DNA from: a bacterium
GTDB taxonomy: Bacteria > JAMCPX01
DNA length: 5,282 nucleotides
Reading direction: 5' to 3'
Assembly (NCBI GenBank): GCA_021789095.1
Contig: JAJYJX010000150.1
Span: 1 to 5,282 of the forward strand
Part shown: positions 1 through 5,282 of the stretch, one piece after another
Position numbering within the stretch: the first letter of the stretch is position 1
How the letters are laid out: every line of letters begins with the position of its first letter
Made by a program: the position numbers and the translations under genes
The notes under the pieces: model-generated
Database searches by the model: none
What the model saw: the letters and a program-made list of their open reading frames with translations, nothing else
What the model was told of the DNA's origin: nothing

Positions 1-456
1 GCAATCGGCGACCCTTCAGTATATGAAGAAGTGGTTTTTGTCGGATACGGCGAACCCACACAGAGGCTTGATATTGTTATAGCTGTGAGCAGGTGGCTGA
101 GGGATCACGGTGCAAAAAGGATCAGGCTTGATACTGACGGGCTTGCCAACCTTCTCTACGGAAGGGACGTAACAAAAGAGCTTTCACAGCACCTTGATGC
201 AGTCTCTGTTAGCCTGAATGCGCCGGACGCAGGGGCCTACGCAAAGCTTTGCCCGAATCCGTACGGAGAGGCATCCTATCATGCGGTCACGGAATTCATA
301 AAGCATGCCAAAAAGAATTTCAAAAACGTCGTTGCAACGATGGTTAATCTGCCGAATATCGACATTGAAAAAACACAGGCTGTTGCAGAGGAACTTGGCG
401 TGAAACTGAGGGTGAGGCAGTACTACAAAGAAAGCCTGCGGTACAAGTCGGATTAA
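1..456 (+). CDS. TatD-associated radical SAM protein, C-terminal part (5' end outside window)
   Basis: The frame is open from the first base and ends at TAA 454-456, giving 151 residues of a longer protein. The stretch VVFVGYGEPTQRLD near the start matches the GEP motif of radical SAM barrels, which contacts the S-adenosylmethionine amino group. It is followed by a strand with LDTDGLANLLYGRD and then VSVSLNAPDAGAYAKLC, ending in EELGVKLRVRQYY. This order of motifs is what I know from the radical SAM family linked to TatD nucleases (TIGR04038 type). The CX3CX2C cluster motif would lie upstream of the window and cannot be checked. The substrate of that family is unknown. QueE or an activase-like radical SAM enzyme is a less likely alternative, because the GLANL and SLNAPD motifs are distinctive. 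There is no terminator-like hairpin between its stop and trpB. Confidence 0.85.
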   Translation, partial: AIGDPSVYEEVVFVGYGEPTQRLDIVIAVSRWLRDHGAKRIRLDTDGLANLLYGRDVTKELSQHLDAVSVSLNAPDAGAYAKLCPNPYGEASYHAVTEFIKHAKKNFKNVVATMVNLPNIDIEKTQAVAEELGVKLRVRQYYKESLRYKSD

Positions 457-477
457 ACCCTGTTTTATACCTTCCAT

Positions 478-506
478 TTGACACCATATACTTATAAAAG
501 TATAGT
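478..506 (+). promoter_or_regulatory. Sigma-70-type promoter for trpBA
   Basis: A perfect -35 box TTGACA (478-483) is followed by a 17-base spacer and TATAGT (501-506), which matches the -10 consensus TATAAT at five of six positions. The usual geometry puts +1 seven bases past the end of the -10, at base 513, which is exactly the A of the trpB ATG. The site sits in the only gap between the radical SAM gene and trpB, which fits an independent promoter for the tryptophan synthase pair. It was found by eye and its activity is inferred. Confidence 0.7.
487..504. promoter_or_regulatory. Candidate operator palindrome over the trpB promoter
   Basis: TATACTT (487-493) and AAGTATA (498-504) are perfect reverse complements separated by ATAA. 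The resulting 18-base palindrome covers the second half of the promoter spacer and the first four bases of the -10 box. A repressor bound here would block RNA polymerase, and the E. coli TrpR operator occupies a comparable place over its promoter. The sequence lacks the CTAG half-site core of the E. coli operator, so any regulator need not be TrpR. AT-rich palindromes also occur by chance, and the one here partly reflects the -10 box itself. Confidence 0.35.
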
Positions 507-512
507 CTTTGC

Positions 513-1724
513 ATGAAAAAATCTGAGAGTAAGAAATCCCTACCTGATGCCCGTGGTTATTTTGGTGAGTACGGAGGGATGTTTGTGCCTGAAACCCTTA
601 TATCTGCACTGCAGGAGCTTGAAAGAGGATACAATCGTATTGCCGGTACACCATCCTTTCAAAAAGAGCTGAGATATTATCTTGAACACTATGCAGGAAG
701 GCCCACGCCGCTTTACTTTGCATCAAGAATGACTGCAGATCTTCATGGCGCCAGGGTATACCTGAAAAGAGAGGATCTTGCCCATACAGGTGCACACAAG
801 ATCAACAACACCGTTGCACAGGTCTTGCTTGCGAAAAAGCTCCGAAAAAAGAGGATCATAGCAGAAACGGGAGCAGGCCAGCACGGGGTCGCGACTGCAA
901 CTGCGGCCGCATTGTTCGGGCTTGAGTGTGAGGTTTACATGGGTGATCTCGATATAAAAAGGCAGGCGCTGAATGTTGACAGGATGCGGTTACTGGGTGC
1001 AAAGGTTATCCCTGTTTATTCAGGCTCAATGACATTAAAAGATGCGATGAATGAAGCAATACGGGACTGGGTTACGAATGTTGAAACAACACATTATGTA
1101 ATAGGTTCTGTGGCAGGCCCGCATCCTTATCCGCGCATGGTAAGGGATTTCCAGTCTGTTATCGGCAAAGAGGCAAAAGGGCAGATCGTTAAACTCGAAG
1201 GCAGACTGCCTGACGTGCTTATTGCATGCGTTGGTGGCGGAAGCAATTCAATAGGGTTATTTTATCCGTTTATAGGATATAAGGATATCGAGCTTGTCGG
1301 AGTGGAAGCAGGCGGCCTTGGTATTGAAACAGGCAGGCACGGTGCATCCTTAACCGCCGGTGAAAAAGGGGTACTGCATGGATCCATGACAAAGATCCTT
1401 ATGGACCGCGACGGCCAGATTATAAACCCTCATTCTGTTTCAGCGGGTCTTGATTATCCCGGCGTTGGTCCGGAACTGAGTTATTTAAAGGATGCCGGCA
1501 GGCTGAAAGTTTATCCTGTAAAAGATGATGAAGCCCTGTCTGCAACAGTATACCTTTCAAGGAAAGAGGGTATTATCCCTGCGCTTGAAAGTGCGCATGC
1601 AATAGCCTTTGCAATGAGATATGTACCAAAACTGCCGAAGCGGTCTCTTGTTGTCATAAATGTATCGGGCAGGGGTGATAAAGATATGGATATCATAAGA
1701 GAACACATAAAACTCGGAGGATGA
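513..1724 (+). CDS. trpB: Tryptophan synthase beta subunit
   Basis: TrpB is the cytoplasmic PLP enzyme that condenses indole with L-serine to give tryptophan, in an alpha2-beta2 complex with TrpA. At 403 residues it is close to the 397 of E. coli. The N-terminus carries [31 protein letters not shown] includes the PLP lysine K96, equivalent to E. coli K87, preceded by H95. AETGAGQHG contains the catalytic glutamate E118, equivalent to E109. GGGSN (241-245) is the cofactor phosphate loop, [11 protein letters not shown] carries the conserved aspartate, and NVSGRGDKD supplies S385. All key residues are present, so this is an ordinary TrpB1-type enzyme rather than TrpB2. An in-frame TAA at 495-497 rules out a longer start. 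No Shine-Dalgarno sequence precedes the ATG, and the promoter places transcription start at the ATG itself. The stop is one base from trpA. Confidence 0.98.
   Translation: MKKSESKKSLPDARGYFGEYGGMFVPETLISALQELERGYNRIAGTPSFQKELRYYLEHYAGRPTPLYFASRMTADLHGARVYLKREDLAHTGAHKINNTVAQVLLAKKLRKKRIIAETGAGQHGVATATAAALFGLECEVYMGDLDIKRQALNVDRMRLLGAKVIPVYSGSMTLKDAMNEAIRDWVTNVETTHYVIGSVAGPHPYPRMVRDFQSVIGKEAKGQIVKLEGRLPDVLIACVGGGSNSIGLFYPFIGYKDIELVGVEAGGLGIETGRHGASLTAGEKGVLHGSMTKILMDRDGQIINPHSVSAGLDYPGVGPELSYLKDAGRLKVYPVKDDEALSATVYLSRKEGIIPALESAHAIAFAMRYVPKLPKRSLVVINVSGRGDKDMDIIREHIKLGG
1716..1720 (+). promoter_or_regulatory. Ribosome binding site of trpA inside the end of trpB
   Basis: GGAGG lies five bases before the trpA ATG at 1726 and is part of the last sense codons of trpB. 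This fixes the trpA start and fits translational coupling, which keeps the two subunits in equal amounts. It contrasts with the absence of any such site before trpB. Confidence 0.85.
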
Positions 1725-1725
1725 C

Positions 1726-2517
1726 ATGGTCAGCCGCATTGATGAAACATTCGGCGCATTGCATGGAAAGGGCGAAAAGGCACTCATAGCATACATCATG
1801 GCTGGTGATCCGGATATACAAAAGACACAGTCCTACACATATGCACTTATAAAAGGCGGTGCCGATATCATAGAGCTTGGTATGCCCTTTTCAGACCCTA
1901 TTGCGGATGGCCCTGTTATACAGAAAGCTGCACAGCGTGCTCTTGGCTCGGGAACAAATATAAGCAGCATACTCGAGCTTGTCCGGAATATCAGGCGGGC
2001 ACACAGTACACCCGTGATCCTTATGGGTTATTTCAATCCTGTGTTCAAGTATGGAGCAGAGCAATTTTTCATTGATGCGGAGAAAAGCGGTGTAGACGGT
2101 GTGATCCTTCCGGACATTCCGTTAGAGGAAATAGGTGCTGTTACGCCGTATGCCGGCAAGTATAATATCGATATTATTCTGCTTGCGGCACCTACATCAG
2201 GCAGAAACAGGCTTTTACAGCTTTCAAAACACACAGAGGGATTCCTGTACTACATATCGTTAACAGGCGTAACAGGCGCGTCGAAAGGAATTGACAGCCA
2301 GGTAATCAGCAGCATTCAGTGGCTTAAAAGGAAAACACAAAAGCCTGTTGCTGTGGGCTTTGGTATTTCAACGCCTGAGCAGGCAGCTATGATAGCCGAA
2401 GTTGCTGACGGGGTTGTTGTAGGCAGTGCATTTGTAAAACTCATAGAAAGTCACGATGATGCATCCAATGATCTGCTCGCCTTCGCCCACGCCCTGAAAA
2501 ATGCTATAAAAGAATAA
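1726..2517 (+). CDS. trpA: Tryptophan synthase alpha subunit
   Basis: TrpA cleaves indole-3-glycerol phosphate to indole and glyceraldehyde 3-phosphate and channels the indole to TrpB. The 263 residues form a complete TIM barrel of the usual length (E. coli 268). ELGMPFSDPIADGPVIQ holds both catalytic acids, E50 and D61, equivalent to E. coli E49 and D60. Further family motifs are AYIMAGDPD near residue 26, VILMGYFNPVFKYG near 97, GVILPDIPLEE near 125, AAPTSG, YYISLTGVTG around 176 (loop 6) and the phosphate-binding segments GFGIS (211-215) and VVVGSAFV near 230. The ATG is supported by GGAGG five bases upstream. It is the last gene of the plus-strand unit and is followed by a repeat-like gap. 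No residue loss or frameshift is visible, and no other tryptophan gene lies in the window. Confidence 0.98.
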   Translation: MVSRIDETFGALHGKGEKALIAYIMAGDPDIQKTQSYTYALIKGGADIIELGMPFSDPIADGPVIQKAAQRALGSGTNISSILELVRNIRRAHSTPVILMGYFNPVFKYGAEQFFIDAEKSGVDGVILPDIPLEEIGAVTPYAGKYNIDIILLAAPTSGRNRLLQLSKHTEGFLYYISLTGVTGASKGIDSQVISSIQWLKRKTQKPVAVGFGISTPEQAAMIAEVADGVVVGSAFVKLIESHDDASNDLLAFAHALKNAIKE

Positions 2518-2524
2518 GAAATAA

Positions 2525-2708
2525 GGGGAAGAAAAGTTTGAGCCGAGGCGGAGTAAAACGCCACCGAACTGCCGGGTATTCTTCTGGGGCACTCTGCGTG
2601 GACTGTGTTTCTATCAGCATCAAAGATTGTGTAATGCATGTTGTAATGACAATCCCCTTTATCGAAGGGAGCTTTGTTTTGCGAGCTGAGGGGGAACTTT
2701 TCTTCCTC
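2525..2708. repeat. MITE-like segment with 12-bp terminal inverted repeats
   Basis: GGAAGAAAAGTT (2527-2538) and AACTTTTCTTCC (2695-2706) are perfect reverse complements 156 bases apart. One wobble-type mismatch followed by a further matching pair extends the arms to 2525 and 2708. The segment fills most of the 204-base gap between the convergent ends of trpA and the acidic-protein gene. No clear target-site duplication is seen; TAA at 2522-2524 and TAA at 2711-2713 are the nearest candidates, and the second is two bases off. The interior has a small stem GGCG/CGCC near 2545-2560 and the hairpin described separately. A 72-codon open frame that starts at TTG 2538 has no protein-like features. 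It could be a non-autonomous transposable element, a dispersed intergenic repeat, or chance. Confidence 0.45.
2653..2704 (+). terminator. Possible weak terminator downstream of trpA
   Basis: CCCTT (2655-2659) and AAGGG (2665-2669) form a 5-bp hairpin with a five-base loop, followed by a T-rich stretch at 2673-2680. An alternative fold pairs TCCCC (2653-2657) with GGGGA (2691-2695) around paired AGCT blocks (2670-2673, 2684-2687) and is followed by CTTTTCTT. It lies about 140 bases past the trpA stop, between convergent genes, where a terminator is expected. The stems are short and the T tracts are interrupted, so this is only a candidate. Confidence 0.3.
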
Positions 2709-2721
2709 CGTAAACGCGGAA

Positions 2722-3072
2722 TTAATCCAGCTTTATCACCCTGTTTTCTATCATGAAATAGAAGATCTCTTTTGTGTATTCATCGGGAGTCATTTCAAAA
2801 CTATCAAAATCGAACAGGGACATCAGTACATCTTTTAATTCTTCAAAACCCTCGGGCCTTTCCTTTTGCAGGGTTTCCACAATAACCCATTCGTCGCTGT
2901 CCTTCGGGAACGGGTTCTTTATGCACTGCACAGTAAAATGTATATGCTGAAGCTCGCTCTCATCAATGGCCAGATCATCTGCATACTCGTCGAGGTCCTC
3001 GCCTTCGTCATCATCGTAAAGCTCAAAATCATCACCTTCATTATCGCTGTCATCATATCTTTTTTTGTCCAT
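2722..3072 (-). CDS. Small acidic protein of unknown function, overlapping mqnA
   Basis: The protein has 116 residues. The first 40 contain 21 aspartates or glutamates and only three basic residues, so this part is probably disordered. Residues 40 to 116 look folded, with a mix of hydrophobic and charged residues (HIHFTVQCIKNPF, DEWVIVETLQKERPEGF, EEIFYFMI-type C-terminus ending in RVIKLD). I see no signal peptide, membrane segment, cysteine motif or known catalytic motif and do not recognise the family. The ATG overlaps the end of mqnA by 20 bases and is preceded by an AAGGGGG Shine-Dalgarno stretch about nine bases upstream, inside mqnA. That supports both the start and translational coupling to mqnA. 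Its position as the last gene of the mqn unit suggests a link to quinone synthesis or simple co-transcription; neither is shown. An out-of-frame artefact is unlikely given the good ribosome site. Confidence 0.75.
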   Translation of the reverse strand: MDKKRYDDSDNEGDDFELYDDDEGEDLDEYADDLAIDESELQHIHFTVQCIKNPFPKDSDEWVIVETLQKERPEGFEELKDVLMSLFDFDSFEMTPDEYTKEIFYFMIENRVIKLD

Positions 3073-3847
3073 CTGCAGCCACCCCCTTAATTTTCTTTAT
3101 GGAATCGGTAAATAGTTCAAGGCTCTTATCAACTGCATCCGTCCGGTTATAGATAAACAGGTGCCAGTAATTTTCAATAAAATCTGCCGGAATAAGTAAT
3201 TCTTTCGACCTTTTCTGTGCCATCTCTTTTTCGTTTTGCCAGAATACGTTCAGGGAATTTTTAAGCAGGCCTGTAAGATAATCCTTTTCATGCCCGGGGA
3301 CAGCTTTTCTTATTGCCCAAACAGCAAAGACAAAGGGTAGACCGGTCCACCTGCGCCATTCCTCGCCCAGGTCGTATATATACTCAAAATCCTTCAGGCC
3401 TTTATAAGTATACACAAGTGCATTATTGCCTATGAACAGATACGCGTCAACCTGTCCGTGCTCAGGCTGCTCCAGATACTCTGCCGGGGTTATACCATAG
3501 CGGTGTTCGAGTATTAACCTCAGAAGTACTCTTGAAGTGGAAGTTTGGGATGTTATGCCTATCCTGCACTTGTCAAGTTTCTCGATCGGATGTTTTGAAA
3601 ACATGGTGACACTGCCTGCTTTTTCCTTTACGGCGACGCACATCCTGTCAAGCGGTTCATACCTGTACTGAAGCTTCAAAAAGTCCATAACGGATATAGG
3701 TCCTGCATCAATGGTATCCTGCTCTTCGGCAAGCCTTCCGATCTGTCTTGGGTAACCCGGTATAAGCTCGGCACCTTTTTCTGCGGCATGTTCAAGCGTA
3801 TAGTAGAATGGATCTACGTTTATATACGGCATCCTTGCAATCTTCAT
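3053..3847 (-). CDS. mqnA: Chorismate dehydratase (futalosine menaquinone pathway)
   Basis: MqnA removes water from chorismate to give 3-enolpyruvyl-benzoate, the first step of the futalosine route to menaquinone. The protein of 264 residues has the periplasmic-binding-protein-like fold of the MqnA/MqnD family. Visible signatures are RMPYINVDPFYY at the N-terminus, DAGPISVMDFL at 48-57, the FSKHPIEKLD segment near 83, GITSQTSTSRVLL near 97, DAYLFIGNNAL near 134 and DLGEEWRRWTGLPFVFAVW near 159. The last is typical of MqnA rather than MqnD. I chose ATG 3847 because family members begin just before this IARMPYIN segment. A GTG at 3880 would add 11 residues but lies inside the inverted repeat upstream and has no ribosome site. 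No strong Shine-Dalgarno precedes 3847 either; the closest purine run, AGGG, is 14 bases away. mqnE lies upstream and makes use of the product. The end overlaps the acidic gene. Confidence 0.92.
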   Translation of the reverse strand: MKIARMPYINVDPFYYTLEHAAEKGAELIPGYPRQIGRLAEEQDTIDAGPISVMDFLKLQYRYEPLDRMCVAVKEKAGSVTMFSKHPIEKLDKCRIGITSQTSTSRVLLRLILEHRYGITPAEYLEQPEHGQVDAYLFIGNNALVYTYKGLKDFEYIYDLGEEWRRWTGLPFVFAVWAIRKAVPGHEKDYLTGLLKNSLNVFWQNEKEMAQKRSKELLIPADFIENYWHLFIYNRTDAVDKSLELFTDSIKKIKGVAADGQKKI

Positions 3848-3861
3848 GTAAGTATCTTTTA

Positions 3862-3941
3862 CCCTGTTAGAAGCGTACACAATGAAGAGCCATTATGTTC
3901 TGTCAGAAAATTATCTCTCATATAATATGCTTCTAACAGGG
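3862..3941. repeat. 80-base element with perfect 13-bp inverted repeats between mqnE and mqnA
   Basis: CCCTGTTAGAAGC (3862-3874) and GCTTCTAACAGGG (3929-3941) are perfect reverse complements. After one G/T mismatch two more pairs (TA/TA) extend the stem to 16 positions. The centre holds TTCTGTCAGAA (3898-3908), itself a palindrome with an odd centre and a relative of the arm sequence. On the transcribed minus strand the element starts one base after the mqnE stop codon and ends 14 bases before the mqnA ATG. No T tract follows, so it is not a standard terminator. It could be an mRNA stem that protects or separates the two cistrons, a protein-binding site, or a small MITE; TTA at 3859-3861 and 3943-3945 is a weak candidate target duplication. 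Confidence 0.7.
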
Positions 3942-3942
3942 G

Positions 3943-5061
3943 TTACCTGTAGATCTTTATGACTTTGTATTCTCCGTTTCTCTGTGCAGGTATATAACCT
4001 GTACCTTTAATCATGGAAATCATCTTGTTTTTTGTCAAGCCTGCCGGCGTCGATGCACCAGCAGCGTGAGCTACCCTTTCTTTGCCGATGGTGCCGTCAA
4101 TATCATCAGCGCCGAAATGCAGCGCTATCTGGGTAATGCCTTCTGAAAGCATTACCCAGTACGCCTTTATATGGGGGAAATTATCCAGGTATAATCTTGA
4201 AAGTGCTATAATTTTTAACTTCCTTATGCCTGCAGGCGTGTGTACCATGTTATGCAGCGGCGTATTTGCCGGATGAAAAATAAGGGGCACGAATGTCAGG
4301 AACCCGGATGTCTCATCTTGCAGCGAACGAAGCTGTTCAAGATGGGATATAATATCATCATCCGTTTCAATATGACCGTAAAGCATTGTTGCGTTTGTTT
4401 TAATGCCCATGGAATGGGCTGTCCTGTGTGTGCGCAGCCATTCATCCTTTGACTCCTTACCCCTGAAGAGTTCCGACCTTATGCTGTCCGACAGTATCTC
4501 TGCACCACCCCCGGGCATCGTATTAAGTCCGGCATCAACAAGTCTTTCGAGTACCTCTTTAACATTCATCCCAAAAAGCTTTGCAAAGTACCCTATCTCT
4601 GTTGCTGTAAACGCCTTTATTGTTATGGAAGGGAAGTGTGAGCTTATTCCCCTTATCATCGAAATATAATAGTCAAACTGTAAATCAGGATGCAGCCCCC
4701 CCACTATGTGGACCTCGTCGAGCTCATTGCCGCACTTATGCAGCTCCCCGATAATTTCTTCAATCGTCATTGTATAGGCATCTGCCGCATGTCTACCTTT
4801 TGCATATGCACATACCTTGCAGTGAACACTGCATATATTGGTGTAATTGATCTGTTTGTTTACCGTAAAGTATACAAGTCTCCCGTTTAACTGCTGTTTT
4901 TTATAGTCTGCCATTGCACCTATAAAATGAATGTCATTGGAATTCAGTATAAGATGTGCGTCTTTCCTGTTGATCCTTATGCCCTCGAGTAATTTCTCCG
5001 CCGCAGTTGAAAGTGAAGCATCCACATAAGGTATACCAAAATATTTTTCCATGCTGTGCAT
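3943..5061 (-). CDS. mqnE: Aminofutalosine synthase, radical SAM (futalosine menaquinone pathway)
   Basis: MqnE uses a radical SAM reaction to add the adenosyl part of S-adenosylmethionine to 3-enolpyruvyl-benzoate, giving 6-amino-6-deoxyfutalosine. The 372 residues have the iron-sulfur motif C77-X3-C81-X2-C84 within NYTNICSVHCKVCAYAKG, the HIVGGLHPDLQFDYY motif at 118-132, IKAFTATEIGYFA near 148, and GLNTMPGGGAEI at 178-189. NATMLYGHIET at 223-233 is typical of this family. HFGADDIDGTIGKERVAHAAGAST near 315 separates MqnE from MqnC, which reads differently at this site. The residue before the last cluster cysteine is valine instead of the usual aromatic. ATG 5061 follows the upstream stop by four bases. 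A second ATG (M4, 5052) is possible, and neither has a Shine-Dalgarno sequence, so re-initiation after the upstream gene is plausible. mqnA follows on the same strand. Confidence 0.95.
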   Translation of the reverse strand: MHSMEKYFGIPYVDASLSTAAEKLLEGIRINRKDAHLILNSNDIHFIGAMADYKKQQLNGRLVYFTVNKQINYTNICSVHCKVCAYAKGRHAADAYTMTIEEIIGELHKCGNELDEVHIVGGLHPDLQFDYYISMIRGISSHFPSITIKAFTATEIGYFAKLFGMNVKEVLERLVDAGLNTMPGGGAEILSDSIRSELFRGKESKDEWLRTHRTAHSMGIKTNATMLYGHIETDDDIISHLEQLRSLQDETSGFLTFVPLIFHPANTPLHNMVHTPAGIRKLKIIALSRLYLDNFPHIKAYWVMLSEGITQIALHFGADDIDGTIGKERVAHAAGASTPAGLTKNKMISMIKGTGYIPAQRNGEYKVIKIYR

Positions 5062-5065
5062 ACTG

Positions 5066-5282
5066 TTATCTGCTTGTTGTTGTGCCGGACAGCCTTAGCC
5101 CAAACACTCCTATCGTTACGGGTCTTGTGTCCTGTACAAACGGAGCGAGTTCTTTGTAAGGGTTAACAGGTTCGTCCATTGAATGTATAATAATGGTATT
5201 ATCGCCTTTTTCAAGACTGAAAGGGGCACTTTCCCAGCCTGTAACAGGTTGGCCGGTTGCATCAAGATCAATTTTATTTATT
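5066..5282 (-). CDS. Unidentified protein, C-terminal 71 residues (5' end outside window)
   Basis: A frame open to the right edge (codons from 5281) ends at TAA 5066-5068, four bases before mqnE. The fragment shows alternating strand-like segments: VTGWESAPFSLEKGDNTIIIHS, then a proline-rich loop, and RPVTIGVFGLRLSG at the end. This resembles the closing strands of a beta-sandwich or jelly-roll domain, such as those at the periplasmic end of some membrane glycosyltransferases or carbohydrate-binding proteins. That comparison is by general pattern only, and I do not recognise the family. No membrane helix is present in the visible part. The short spacing suggests it is co-transcribed with mqnE, although a role in menaquinone synthesis is not implied. 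Confidence 0.7.
   Translation of the reverse strand, partial: INKIDLDATGQPVTGWESAPFSLEKGDNTIIIHSMDEPVNPYKELAPFVQDTRPVTIGVFGLRLSGTTTSR

Noticed and set aside
457-512. Trp attenuator or leader peptide before trpB
   Set aside because: The gap is only 56 bases, holds no short frame with tandem Trp codons and no terminator hairpin, and the predicted transcript starts at the ATG.
2451-2639. Minus-strand open frame across the end of trpA and the gap
   Set aside because: About a third is antisense to the trpA coding sequence, no Shine-Dalgarno is seen and the translation has no recognisable features.
2538-2756. 72-codon plus-strand open frame starting at TTG 2538
   Set aside because: It begins inside the left inverted repeat, has no ribosome site, runs into the end of the minus-strand acidic gene and has no protein-like motif. 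It is more likely open by chance within the repeat element.
3848-3880. Longer mqnA start at GTG 3880
   Set aside because: It would add 11 residues not typical of the family, lies inside the inverted-repeat element and has no ribosome site; ATG 3847 gives the normal N-terminus.
3921-3926. TATAAT on the plus strand in the mqnE-mqnA gap
   Set aside because: The best -35 at suitable spacing is TTCTGT, a poor match, and transcription would run antisense into mqnE. AT-rich loop sequence explains it.
4082-4890. Plus-strand open frames opposite mqnE
   Set aside because: They are antisense to a well-supported radical SAM gene and show no motifs or ribosome sites.
1-5282. tRNA, rRNA, CRISPR array or insertion-sequence transposase
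   Set aside because: No cloverleaf-like sequence, no regularly spaced repeats and no transposase-like reading frame were seen on either strand.

Overview
The window looks like a stretch of chromosome from a Gram-negative-type anaerobic or microaerophilic bacterium of moderate GC content. It carries two futalosine-pathway menaquinone genes (mqnE, mqnA), a radical SAM protein of the kind found next to TatD in many anaerobes, and a TrpB/TrpA pair. Desulfobacterota or Nitrospirota would fit, but this is a guess from gene content. I see no phage, plasmid, CRISPR or RNA-gene signature. Most of the window is housekeeping metabolism, and the less ordinary material lies in the gaps between genes.

Left half, plus strand: the C-terminal part of a TatD-associated radical SAM protein (1-456) is followed by a 56-base gap and then trpB (513-1724) and trpA (1726-2517). 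The two trp genes are one base apart and form a translationally coupled pair encoding the complete tryptophan synthase complex. The gap holds a near-consensus sigma-70 promoter whose predicted +1 is the A of the trpB ATG. No Shine-Dalgarno sequence precedes that ATG, so a leaderless trpB mRNA is predicted. A 7-bp-arm palindrome overlaps the spacer and -10 and could be an operator.

Middle, 2518-2721: the trp pair and the right-hand genes converge on a 204-base gap that is almost filled by a segment bounded by perfect 12-bp inverted repeats (2527-2538 and 2695-2706). It resembles a MITE or dispersed intergenic repeat. Part of it can fold next to T-rich sequence and may serve as a weak terminator.

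Right half, minus strand, read from right to left: the C-terminal end of an unrecognised protein (5066-5282), mqnE (3943-5061), mqnA (3053-3847) and a short highly acidic protein (2722-3072). Gaps and overlaps are -20, 4 and about 95 bases, so this is probably one operon. MqnA makes 3-enolpyruvyl-benzoate from chorismate and MqnE joins that product to S-adenosylmethionine to give aminofutalosine, so the two genes supply consecutive steps. The mqnE-mqnA gap is dominated by an 80-base segment with perfect 13-bp inverted repeats that begins just after the mqnE stop codon. The acidic protein overlaps the end of mqnA and has no function I can name.

The trp and mqn genes both draw on chorismate-derived metabolism, but they are on opposite strands with separate transcription, so co-regulation is not shown. 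I did not find a convincing new biological system. The best leads are the predicted leaderless trpBA promoter, the two inverted-repeat elements, and the acidic protein coupled to mqnA.
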